Assembly: GCA_029936705.1 (NCBI GenBank)
Contig: JAPYSD010000015.1
Location: 1-19,337 of the forward strand
From: Croceicoccus sp.
Lineage (GTDB): Bacteria; Pseudomonadota; Alphaproteobacteria; Sphingomonadales; Sphingomonadaceae
DNA length: 19,337 nucleotides
Reading direction: 5' to 3'
Part shown: positions 7,554-14,985 of the stretch, in pieces
Numbering within the stretch: position 1 is the stretch's first letter
Layout: each line of letters starts with the position of its first letter
Position numbers and translations under genes: made by a program
Notes under the pieces: model-generated
Told to the model about the DNA's origin: nothing
Seen by the model: the letters and a program-made list of their open reading frames with translations, nothing else
Databases searched by the model: none

Positions 7554-8891
7554 TCACTCCATAGTGGCAAGTAGCCGGTCGATGGGGACGGTGGCAAATG
7601 TCGTGTAACTATCCGCAATTGCGTAGGGAAGAAGAAGCACCCCGTCATGCACCAGGCTGCCGCAGCTATAGACAACATTGGGCACATAGCCTGAACGTTC
7701 ATCCGCTTGGGCACGCAACAGCGGTTCGGGGGTGCGCGCCAGAAGTCTGGAGGGATCTTTCTTGTCGAGCAGGCACGCACCAATGGCGTAGTTTCGTACT
7801 GCACCGACGCCATGCGTGATCACGAGCCAGCCTTCGTCCAGTTCGATAGGCGAGCCGCAATTGCCGATCTTGATGAACTCCCAGGGATAGCGCGGCGAGA
7901 CGACAGTGACGCTTTCGCCCCAATGGTGAAGATTGTCTGAGAGCGCCAGCCAGATGCTTTCGTCGTCGTGGCGGCACAGCAGTGCGTATTTCCCGTCTAT
8001 CCGTCTCGGGAAAAAGGCGAGGCCCTTGTTGTTAGCCCCCGGTCCTTCCATTCTGTGGAGATTGAAGGTTCTGAAATCGTCGGTTGTGAGAAGTTCCGGC
8101 GCGATGGCCCGGCCGTCATAGGCAGTATAGCTGCCCAGATAGCGCGATGAGCCATCATCCTCGACAAAGCGAACCAGGCGCAGATCTTCGATGCCGTTGC
8201 GTTGCTGCGCCGTTACCGGGAAGAGGACACGTTCGGAAAGATCATCGCCTTCGTTGCAGACGATCCGGATGCTCCCATCGCTAGCGGATGGATTGGGATC
8301 CCGCTCGAGCCGGTGCGCGACGACCTGGCGGCTTGGCGCATCGATGGTGAGTCCGGTTTTGATATTGTAACTGCCGGTCCTGAACGTGACGGACGAAATA
8401 TGCCCCTCCCCCACGCCGCGCAACGATAGCACAAATCGTAGGCTGCCTGGCGGCAGACCCGTCTGATCGGGATGCGGGACGGCACTCGGATTAAAAAGCG
8501 CCGCCGCCTCGTAGGAATATTCCTGGTGAAAGAACGCGCCGATGAGCAACGCCTGTTCACGCGTAGCGGAGCATTTCGCGATGATGCGACCGTTGATCTC
8601 CTCGAAGCGCGCCAGCAAGAGTTTCTCGACGAAGTAGCTGCGGTCTTCGAAAGGGAGCAATGTCTGCGCAAGGTAGGCCGAGACGGCTGCATGGTCCATC
8701 GAGAGCACCCTGTCCACGATGCGCTGCAGCCGCGAGCGTTCCGGCATGGTCAGGGCAAGGGGATCGTCAGCCGGGAAAAACGGCCGAATGACGACCCGCG
8801 ATGCATCGGGATGCAATTCGACCGGCAGCCGCTTCATGATCCCGGGCTGCCCGCCGCGCGATCCAGTCGCTAATGATGGATTGCGCGTCAT
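7554..8891 (-). CDS. GH130-family glycosidase / beta-mannoside phosphorylase-like protein
   Basis: GH130 enzymes use inorganic phosphate to cleave beta-mannosides, giving mannose-1-phosphate; some members are hydrolases. From ATG 8891 the protein has 445 residues. An N-terminal helical region of roughly 100-120 residues precedes the five-bladed propeller. Propeller signatures in order: GIEDLRLVRF (the Asp aligns with the family's general acid), SYTAYDG, a KGLAFFPRRIDGKYAL blade (family phosphate/substrate region), IGNCGSPIELDEGWLVITHG, and NVVYSCG before the C-terminal strand. The usual E-D-P-R reads E-D-L-R here. The start at 8891 overlaps the cfa stop as ATGA; an ATG at 8897 is also in frame. 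Substrate and bond (beta-1,2 or beta-1,4) cannot be told. The context with ManA, a PMM-like protein and a GT4 supports a mannoside role. Confidence 0.85.
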   Translation of the reverse strand: MTRNPSLATGSRGGQPGIMKRLPVELHPDASRVVIRPFFPADDPLALTMPERSRLQRIVDRVLSMDHAAVSAYLAQTLLPFEDRSYFVEKLLLARFEEINGRIIAKCSATREQALLIGAFFHQEYSYEAAALFNPSAVPHPDQTGLPPGSLRFVLSLRGVGEGHISSVTFRTGSYNIKTGLTIDAPSRQVVAHRLERDPNPSASDGSIRIVCNEGDDLSERVLFPVTAQQRNGIEDLRLVRFVEDDGSSRYLGSYTAYDGRAIAPELLTTDDFRTFNLHRMEGPGANNKGLAFFPRRIDGKYALLCRHDDESIWLALSDNLHHWGESVTVVSPRYPWEFIKIGNCGSPIELDEGWLVITHGVGAVRNYAIGACLLDKKDPSRLLARTPEPLLRAQADERSGYVPNVVYSCGSLVHDGVLLLPYAIADSYTTFATVPIDRLLATME

Positions 8892-10216
8892 ACGCATTCG
8901 CCCACGCGCAGCGGGACGGTTTCGGATTCGACGCGCTCGTTGAGCGCCTCATCCGCCCAGTGCGGATGCCCCTTCCGCGGATCGGAATAGAGATAGTCGC
9001 GCGTCAGGGGAACGGCGTCGCGCTCCTTGGCAAGCTGTACCTGGAATACCATCAGGGTTCCGTTACGGAACATCATCTCACAGGCAGCGAGATAATATTC
9101 CCACATCCGGCAGAAGCGTTCGTCGTAAAGTGCGTGCGCCGCGGCGCGCCGCTCCTGGAATCTCTCGTACCAGTGGCGCAGCGTCTCTGCGTAATGGAGG
9201 CGCAATATTTCGATATCGGTCACCCAAAGGCCGCTGCGCTCGATCGCCGCGAGTGTTTCCGACAGGGCGGGAACATAGCCGTCCGGAAAAATGTACTTGT
9301 CGATCCACGGGTCGCGCCCGCCAGGCGGTTCCATGCGGCCGATCGAATGTACGACGGCTATTCCGCGCGGCGCCAGGTTCTGCTTGATCGCCTCGAAAAA
9401 GGTACCGAAGCTCGCCGCACCGACATGCTCAAACATTCCCACCGAGACAATGCGATCGAATTGCTCGTCGATTTCGCGGTAGTCGGCCAGTTTGAAGGCT
9501 GCGCGATCATCGACGCCCTGCTCGCGGGCGCGGTCCCCAGCGCGGCGATGCTGTTCCTTCGAGAGGGTGATCCCCGTCACCTGCGCATCGCAGTTCTGTG
9601 CCAGTTCGATCGCTAGTCCGCCCCACCCGCAGCCAATATCGAGAACCCGGTGCCCTGGCTGAGGCAGGAGTTTCTTTGCAATGTGCGAACGTTTGGCAGC
9701 CTGCGCATCCTCGAGCGTGTCACAATCCTCGCCAAAATAGGCGCAGGAATATTGCCAATCCTCGTCGAGGAACATTTCATAGAGCCCGCTCGATAGGTCG
9801 TAATGGTGCGCAACATTCGCTTTGGCCTTGGCCTTGCGGATGGGCCGCAGGACATGCGTCAAACGCCCCAGCTTCGTGCGCAGGCGCGCCAAAGGCGCTT
9901 CATCCAGCGCGGTCAGGTTCGATGAGACAACAAACAGGAAGTCGCGCAGCGTGCCTTCCTCGATCGTCCATTCTCCATTCATGTAGGCTTCGCCAAGCGT
10001 CAGCGAGGGATTGATGAGCAGGCGCAGCGGAAGGTCAAGCCTGTGCAGCCGTACGGTCACTCGCGGACTATCCTGCGGCGTGCCGAAAGTCATCCGGTTG
10101 CCCGCGGCGTCGATCAGCACGAGTTCGCCCCGTTTGACGAGCCGTCGAAGCAACGGAGCCAGAACCGCGAGCAAACGCCGGCCAAGTACGGCATGGACTT
10201 GTTTGGATTTGCGCAT
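8888..10216 (-). CDS. cfa: Cyclopropane-fatty-acyl-phospholipid synthase
   Basis: An SAM-dependent enzyme that adds a methylene bridge across the double bond of unsaturated acyl chains in membrane phospholipids, often on entry into stationary phase or under stress. It has 442 residues from ATG 10216, close to the usual 380-440. The N-terminal domain spans about 1-125. The catalytic domain has HHYD (137-140), YSCAYF (156-161), the SAM loop VLDIGCGWGG (191-200), SVGMFEHVG (258-266), PWIDKYIFPDG (303-313) and HYAETLRHWY (341-350), all typical of Cfa. The ATG is preferred over a GTG at 10228 because GGTGGGAG lies 5 bases before the ATG. The TGA stop overlaps the GH130 ATG (ATGA), implying translational coupling. 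The cls gene is upstream on the same strand, but 449 bases away. Confidence 0.95.
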   Translation of the reverse strand: MRKSKQVHAVLGRRLLAVLAPLLRRLVKRGELVLIDAAGNRMTFGTPQDSPRVTVRLHRLDLPLRLLINPSLTLGEAYMNGEWTIEEGTLRDFLFVVSSNLTALDEAPLARLRTKLGRLTHVLRPIRKAKAKANVAHHYDLSSGLYEMFLDEDWQYSCAYFGEDCDTLEDAQAAKRSHIAKKLLPQPGHRVLDIGCGWGGLAIELAQNCDAQVTGITLSKEQHRRAGDRAREQGVDDRAAFKLADYREIDEQFDRIVSVGMFEHVGAASFGTFFEAIKQNLAPRGIAVVHSIGRMEPPGGRDPWIDKYIFPDGYVPALSETLAAIERSGLWVTDIEILRLHYAETLRHWYERFQERRAAAHALYDERFCRMWEYYLAACEMMFRNGTLMVFQVQLAKERDAVPLTRDYLYSDPRKGHPHWADEALNERVESETVPLRVGECV

Positions 10217-10665
10217 TTCGGCTCCCACCTTGCTGGATGACTTTCGAAAGACGCCGCCAAAGGCGATCTATTACAGGACATCGCTCCAAGGTAGTATGGC
10301 TTCAAGGCCGGTGCGCCCGGACGGCCAGTCATTATCCGGGAATGGCAGATTGAATGCGGTCGCCGCGTGCGCGGCGATTTTCAGGTTTTGAGAATTGGTG
10401 CGATGTGGGCGCTTTCTTCACCGAGGCGACCGCGCTGAAAGGGGCGCGCAACCCGCGAGCGTTTGGCGCTGTCGGCAATATTCGACCTCCCAGAACGGGC
10501 AGGCCGGGCAAGCATGCCGGATCCAGGATGCGCTCGCAGACTTCGGTAAGCGACAAGCTCTGCGCTCCGCATACTGGCTGCGCGCACCCTGATCGACAAG
10601 GCTAATTACGAGCAATCACTGCCGAGGAAGCTCCGCCAATGCTCCGCGCGGGGGTGGTGAAGCGT
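10217..10665. other. 449-base gap between cls and cfa with no clear gene
   Basis: Short frames on both strands overlap each other and match nothing I recognise. One minus-strand stretch (about 10420-10600) has a Cys-rich peptide (ACPACPFWEVEYC) split from neighbouring frames, which might be a decayed gene, but this is weak. The cfa promoter should lie here, reading leftward. A strong hairpin with a T-run for the plus strand lies at 10360-10381 and is listed separately. Confidence 0.3.
10360..10381 (+). terminator. Rho-independent-terminator-like hairpin on the plus strand
   Basis: TCGCCGC (10360-10366), loop GTGC, GCGGCGA (10371-10377), then TTTT (10378-10381): a perfect 7-base-pair, GC-rich stem with a four-T tail; another TTTT follows at 10386-10389. 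Both flanking genes (cls and cfa) are on the minus strand, where no T-run follows the hairpin. If functional it would end a plus-strand transcript starting in or near the 5' end of cfa, for which I see no coding gene. Confidence 0.5.
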
Positions 10666-12096
10666 TCAAAGGAGAGGGCCGAAGAGCCGTGCAATGTTCT
10701 GCGCCAAGGTCGCGAGGAAGGATCGCCTCCTCCAAGCCACCAGGCTGAGCGTATCGCTAACGGCCAGATTGCGCTGCTGTTCCATCCTGAGATCGACAGC
10801 AACCTGTCGATCGTAGCAAACCAGGCTGGCCTCGGCATTGAGATAAAAGGAGCGCATGTCGAGATTGAGCGATCCGATGAGGACGATCTCGTCGTCGATA
10901 CTGATGTGTTTAGCATGCAGCAGCCCCTCGCGGTAAAGATAGATCGCGACCCCGGCGCTCAGAAATTCTTCATAATAGGATCGCTGCGCCAAGCCTACGA
11001 GCCAGGAATCGCTAGCATGCGAAAGAATGATCCGGACTTCGACGCCGCGCATCGCGGCTGTTTTCAGAGCCTGGAGAAGCGATTCATCCGGAATGAAATA
11101 TGGGGTCGTCAAAGTGACACTGCGCCGTGCGCCATGAACCAGGGCAACCACTAACGGACCTGCGCCCGCCAACGGATATTCCGGACCGCTCGCCAGAAGC
11201 TGAGCGGCGTATTTGCCCTTGGCGCGCCCATGTGGAAAAAATTGGCTCCGGTCGAGCACCTCCCCTCGTTCGAGAAACCAGTCGGCGGTAAAGACCGCTT
11301 GCAATTCGAGCACGATCGGCCCTTCGACGCGCAGCACAAGTTCCTTGTTGATCAGGCCCGAGGACGCCTTCTTGTCGATAACATTCTGCGAACCGATGTA
11401 GCCCACCTGCCCGTCGATCACGACGATCTTGCGATGATTGCGAATATCCGCACGCACCTTGCCCAAACCTGGAAATGCGACGGGGAACGCGCGAGCGACC
11501 GCGACACCTCCCGACCTCAGTCTGCGTGTGACGGAAGATGCCCAGGAAAACGAACCCATCGCATCGATCAGCACGCGGCAATCGATCCCGCGCTTCGCGG
11601 CATGCAGCAGCGCCGACATAATCCGGTCGCCACTTGCGTCATCCGCAAAAATATAGGTCGTCAGATGAACATGATCGCTTGCCTGTTCGATATCCTCAAC
11701 AAGCCGATCGATTACCCCTTCGTAATCAGGTAGAAAATGGATTGCATTTCCGCCCAGCACCGGAAATCGACTGAGGCTTTCGACGAAGCGCGTGGCTGAT
11801 TCCAGATGACTCGACACCGCCGGCCGTAGGCAATGGCGCGAATGGGCGATTTGCCGGGCCGCGCGCGCAAGCAGGATTTGCCCCTCGACGAACCGCCGCC
11901 TACGCCAGCGCGGCGCCTTCGGTTGGCCTGCGATGAGATAGAATATAAACGTCGGGATCGGAAGAAAGAGAGCGAACAGAAGCCAGGTGCGGGCTTCCTC
12001 CGGCGAGCGCCGTGAGGTGACAGTCACGAGCATAACAAGCCGGATCGTCCACTCCAGCGCCAGGTAAGCGAGCGGAATGGGATCTGTCAGGTTCAT
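10666..12096 (-). CDS. cls: Cardiolipin synthase (phospholipase D superfamily)
   Basis: A membrane-bound enzyme that condenses phosphatidylglycerol with a second phospholipid to make cardiolipin. The 476 residues match the ClsA type (about 480). Two N-terminal membrane helices (about 8-25 and 37-56) are separated by the polar SRRSPEEARTW, the usual ClsA layout, followed by a basic stretch WRRRRF. Both PLD HKD motifs are complete: HRKIVVID (H221, K223, D228) followed by GYIGSQN, and HAKHISID (H394, K396, D401) followed by LIGSLNLDMRSF. The ATG at 12096 fits the family N-terminus, although no good ribosome binding site precedes it. The upstream 477 bases separate it divergently from the GT4 gene. 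Related PLD enzymes can use other head groups, so the exact product is inferred. Confidence 0.93.
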   Translation of the reverse strand: MNLTDPIPLAYLALEWTIRLVMLVTVTSRRSPEEARTWLLFALFLPIPTFIFYLIAGQPKAPRWRRRRFVEGQILLARAARQIAHSRHCLRPAVSSHLESATRFVESLSRFPVLGGNAIHFLPDYEGVIDRLVEDIEQASDHVHLTTYIFADDASGDRIMSALLHAAKRGIDCRVLIDAMGSFSWASSVTRRLRSGGVAVARAFPVAFPGLGKVRADIRNHRKIVVIDGQVGYIGSQNVIDKKASSGLINKELVLRVEGPIVLELQAVFTADWFLERGEVLDRSQFFPHGRAKGKYAAQLLASGPEYPLAGAGPLVVALVHGARRSVTLTTPYFIPDESLLQALKTAAMRGVEVRIILSHASDSWLVGLAQRSYYEEFLSAGVAIYLYREGLLHAKHISIDDEIVLIGSLNLDMRSFYLNAEASLVCYDRQVAVDLRMEQQRNLAVSDTLSLVAWRRRSFLATLAQNIARLFGPLL

Positions 12097-12573
12097 GCCG
12101 GGCCGGCCGCGACATCAGTGCGGCCGATGCGGCTATCCCAGAACCTACCAGTGCCAACGAGAATGCCCCTTGGCGCCGCGCCCGCCACGACGACAGATGA
12201 AAGGGCGACACGCCAGGATTTCGACGTGCCGCCCTTCCCTATGCACGGGATGTAGGAGTGGGGGGCGTCCCGTGCCGGGCATTCGGTAGATGGGGAAATT
12301 GGCAGCTCCCTGTCGTTTACATCTCGGCTCCCAAGTTACCGGACCGCGCGCACTCCGGATGAGTAGCATCCCATTTTGGACCGCTTAGTAAACGCCCACA
12401 GGGACGATTCCATGCGCGATTTCTTACAGTTGGTCATGCAGCGCATCCCGCGCGGGCTTTTTGTAAGGAAAAGTCGCACCCAACGTCCTTACCAATATCC
12501 AGAGGACGAACCTTGCTCGACAGGCATCGGCAACCGCCTCGTCCTACCACACAGACCGAGTGAAGAATCCACC
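12097..12573. promoter_or_regulatory. 477-base divergent region between cls and the GT4 gene
   Basis: Promoters for cls (leftward) and the glycosyltransferase (rightward) must lie here, but no confident -35/-10 pair was found. An in-frame extension of the GT4 gene is open back to 12376 but lacks sequence like the family. CCCGCGCGGGCTTTTT at 12448-12463 looks terminator-like but has no room for a loop. An inverted repeat GTAAGGA (12463-12469) / TCCTTAC (12486-12492) with a 16-base spacer lies about 80-110 bases before the GT4 start. Confidence 0.35.
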
Positions 12574-13863
12574 ATGCATCCAGTCAACGTCGTGAATGCC
12601 AGCCCTCAGATCGCCATGGTCGGCAGCTATGTGCCCCGGCAATGCGGAATTGCCACCTTCTCACAGGATTTGCGCGGCGCGATCGTGCACGGTTTGCCCA
12701 AAATGGGTTGCAGGATGATTGCGGTCACCGATCAAGCTGGAGCGTATGATTACCCTGCGGAAGTTGGTCTGGAAATTGAACAGCAAAATGCCCGGACGTA
12801 CACCGACGCCGCCGAGTATCTGAACTCCTCGCTTGTCGATGCCGTTCTCCTGCAGCACGAATTCGGGCTTTATGGCGGTCCGGCGGGATCCTATCTCGCG
12901 AGCTTCCTGCGCCAGCTTCGCAAACCTCTGGTCACCATCTTGCATACAGTTCTGAGCACACCGGATGACGATCAGCGACGGGTCATGGCCGAACTGATTA
13001 GGCATTCGGCCCGTCTCGTCGTGATGGCCGAAAAGGGCCGTGAGATGCTGGAACAGATCTATGCTGCACCGGCAGACCAGATTGCTGTTGTGCCGCATGG
13101 TATTCCCGACCTTGCTCTGTCCGATTCAGAGCGCGCGAAGCACGCGCTTGGCTTCGGCGGGCGCTCGGTTGCCATGACGTTCGGCCTGCTTTCACCGGGG
13201 AAAGGGATCGAGACGATGATCGCCGCGCTGCCGCAACTGGTCCGGACCAATCCCGACCTTCTCTATGCGGTCGTCGGCGCGACCCACCCGCACCTGCGCG
13301 CGAGCGAGGGGGAGCGCTATCGCGACAGTCTTCGCAAACTGGCGGACGAGTTCGGCGTAGCCAGCCATCTCCATTTTGTCGATCGCTATGTCGATCTGCC
13401 CGATCTGCTGCAGCTGCTCGCAGCCTGCGATATCTATGTCACGCCCTATCTTAACGAGGCGCAGATTTGCTCTGGCACGCTTGCCTATGCCGTTGGCCTG
13501 GGAAAGCCGGTCGTCTCGACTCCCTATTGGCATGCGCAGGAGTTGCTGGCGGACGGCCGCGGCATGCTGGTGCCGTTCAGCGACCCGCAGGCGATGGCCG
13601 GTGCCGTCGGCCGCCTCCTGTCGGACTTCAGCTTGCGACGCCAGACCGAGGCACGCGCCTTTGCGCTCGGCCGCACAATGACCTGGTCGGCGGTGGCGCA
13701 ACGTTATGCAATGATAATTGGCGATGTTGCGAACCGGCCCATCCCGCTACAACAAGCGGAACCCCACTTTGAGGCCCAACCACAGACATCCTTTTCGCAG
13801 GCCGGCTCCAGTGATCCCCTGCGCGCAGATGCGCCACGGCTTGTCGTGAATGGGCGAGTGTGA
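12574..13863 (+). CDS. GT4-type glycosyltransferase
   Basis: A retaining GT-B glycosyltransferase of 429 residues from ATG 12574, probably using a nucleotide-sugar donor. The N-terminal acceptor domain starts IAMVGSYVPRQCGIATF (13-29), the usual glycine-loop start of GT4, with LLQHEFGLYGGP (92-103) and ILHTVLSTP (122-130). The donor domain begins near 198 and has FGLLSPGKGIETMI (203-216), AVVGATHPH (232-240) and YLNEAQICSGTLAYAVGLGK (292-311), leading to PVVSTPYWHAQELL. The usual E-x7-E pair is incomplete: E295 is present but the position eight residues on is Leu303. The C-terminal 40 residues are Gln/Pro-rich and probably flexible. The start was chosen because family similarity begins directly after it; GAGTGAAG upstream is a poor binding site. 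The mannose genes around suggest a mannosyltransferase, by inference only. Confidence 0.85.
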   Translation: MHPVNVVNASPQIAMVGSYVPRQCGIATFSQDLRGAIVHGLPKMGCRMIAVTDQAGAYDYPAEVGLEIEQQNARTYTDAAEYLNSSLVDAVLLQHEFGLYGGPAGSYLASFLRQLRKPLVTILHTVLSTPDDDQRRVMAELIRHSARLVVMAEKGREMLEQIYAAPADQIAVVPHGIPDLALSDSERAKHALGFGGRSVAMTFGLLSPGKGIETMIAALPQLVRTNPDLLYAVVGATHPHLRASEGERYRDSLRKLADEFGVASHLHFVDRYVDLPDLLQLLAACDIYVTPYLNEAQICSGTLAYAVGLGKPVVSTPYWHAQELLADGRGMLVPFSDPQAMAGAVGRLLSDFSLRRQTEARAFALGRTMTWSAVAQRYAMIIGDVANRPIPLQQAEPHFEAQPQTSFSQAGSSDPLRADAPRLVVNGRV

Positions 13864-13969
13864 GGGCTGAATTGGAGATCGCCGGATCTGCGCCAAACGC
13901 GACCCCAGCGCGCGCGCATCTCGTTTTCGGTGGCTATCCCAATCTGAATTCGGATTTGAAAGAGCGTCC

Positions 13970-14731
13970 ATGAAATCGATCGCCATATTTGACCTCGACG
14001 GGACTCTGGCTGAAAGCAAGCAGCCGATTGATGCCGAAATGGGTGGCCTTCTGGCCAGCCTGCTCGATCATATGGCGGTTGCGGTCATCTCAGGCGGGGA
14101 CTGGCCCCAATTCGACAAGCAGCTGCTCGGACGGCTGCCCGATGTCGCTGACCTGTCCCGGCTCTTTCTCTTGCCCACTTCCGGAAGCAAGTTTTTCCAA
14201 TATGAGCGCCGCTGGCGGCAAATCTATGCCGATGAACTGACTGAAACTGAGCGCAGCGCGATCTACGCAGCGCTGCTACAGGCAATCGCGGCGATCGGAT
14301 TGGATGCCGGGCAGAGCTGGGGCGATCGGATCGAGGATCGAGGTACGCAGATCACCTTTTCCGGTCTCGGCCAGCAGGCGCCACTCGACCAAAAACGAAG
14401 CTGGGATCCCGATCTTCGCAAACGTCAGCGGCTCAAAGCTTTCCTCGAGCCAAAGTTGCCAGCCTTTTCGATTCGTATCGGTGGAGCGACTTCGCTCGAT
14501 ATTACACGGCGCGGCGTCGACAAGGCCTACGGGCTTGCGCGCTTTGCCGAGGTGGTCAGCATTCGCAAGGACGAGATGATGTTCTTTGGGGATGCAGTGT
14601 TTGCAGGCGGCAATGATGCGCCTGTCAGAGCTGCGGGAATCGCAACTGTGCCGGTTGCCCTTATCGGTGAGACCAAAACCGCAATAAGGACGATCATAGC
14701 CTGCGGCCCGCCGCTTTCCACACATTTCTGA
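13970..14731 (+). CDS. HAD-IIB hydrolase resembling eukaryotic-type phosphomannomutase
   Basis: A cytoplasmic 253-residue HAD protein of C2B-cap type, very close in length to human PMM2 (246). The catalytic motif is FDLDGTLA (7-14) with nucleophile D8 and acid/base D10. Motif II is VISGGDW (39-45). The cap contains IEDRGTQITFSGLGQ (121-135), and the core returns with GGATSLDITRRGVDK (171-185) and FFGDAVFAGGND (205-216); these align with the PMM2 stretches around its FRNGM, SFDVFPDGWDK and FFGDKTMPGGND. Phosphomannomutase interconverts mannose-6-phosphate and mannose-1-phosphate. R124 matches a PMM2 substrate arginine, but the position of PMM2 R141 is Gln135 here, so a related phosphatase or altered specificity is possible. 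AAAGAG lies 6 bases before the ATG. It is 106 bases after the GT4 gene on the same strand, suggesting an operon. Confidence 0.75.
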   Translation: MKSIAIFDLDGTLAESKQPIDAEMGGLLASLLDHMAVAVISGGDWPQFDKQLLGRLPDVADLSRLFLLPTSGSKFFQYERRWRQIYADELTETERSAIYAALLQAIAAIGLDAGQSWGDRIEDRGTQITFSGLGQQAPLDQKRSWDPDLRKRQRLKAFLEPKLPAFSIRIGGATSLDITRRGVDKAYGLARFAEVVSIRKDEMMFFGDAVFAGGNDAPVRAAGIATVPVALIGETKTAIRTIIACGPPLSTHF

Positions 14732-14985
14732 AGCTCGGAAACCTCCCAGCAAGCCGATCTTCCGGCCGCCCGGATATCGCAACGCGCTCGGGAAGGTCGG
14801 CTTTTGTCGTCCTTTCCAGCTTCCATGAAGTTTCACCCAGCTCGTCGACACGGCAAGTTGGCCGATCCGAGTGCGCCATCATCACCATCGAAGATTTCGA
14901 ACCGCGCCCGCGCACCACGAGCCAGGTCCGCGCGCCGTGCAACAGGTGCTTGTGTAATTCCTGTGCCCTGTACGCGTCTCTTTTG
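14732..14985. other. Gap before the acyltransferase, no clear gene
   Basis: A 126-codon minus-strand frame spans this gap (15074-14694) and overlaps both neighbours. It has a plausible central segment (HGARTWLVVRGRG) but no ribosome binding site, mixed codon use and no family I recognise; I do not annotate it as a gene. The plus strand may hold the plsC promoter. Confidence 0.3.

Noticed and set aside
8873..9616. A 247-codon plus-strand frame within cfa
   Set aside because: Antisense shadow of a firmly identified cyclopropane synthase.
10639..11154. A 171-codon plus-strand frame within cls
   Set aside because: Antisense to the second HKD domain of a clear cardiolipin synthase.
12448..12463. 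CCCGCGCGGGCTTTTT as an intrinsic terminator
   Set aside because: The palindrome leaves no loop; a real stem would be only about three pairs.
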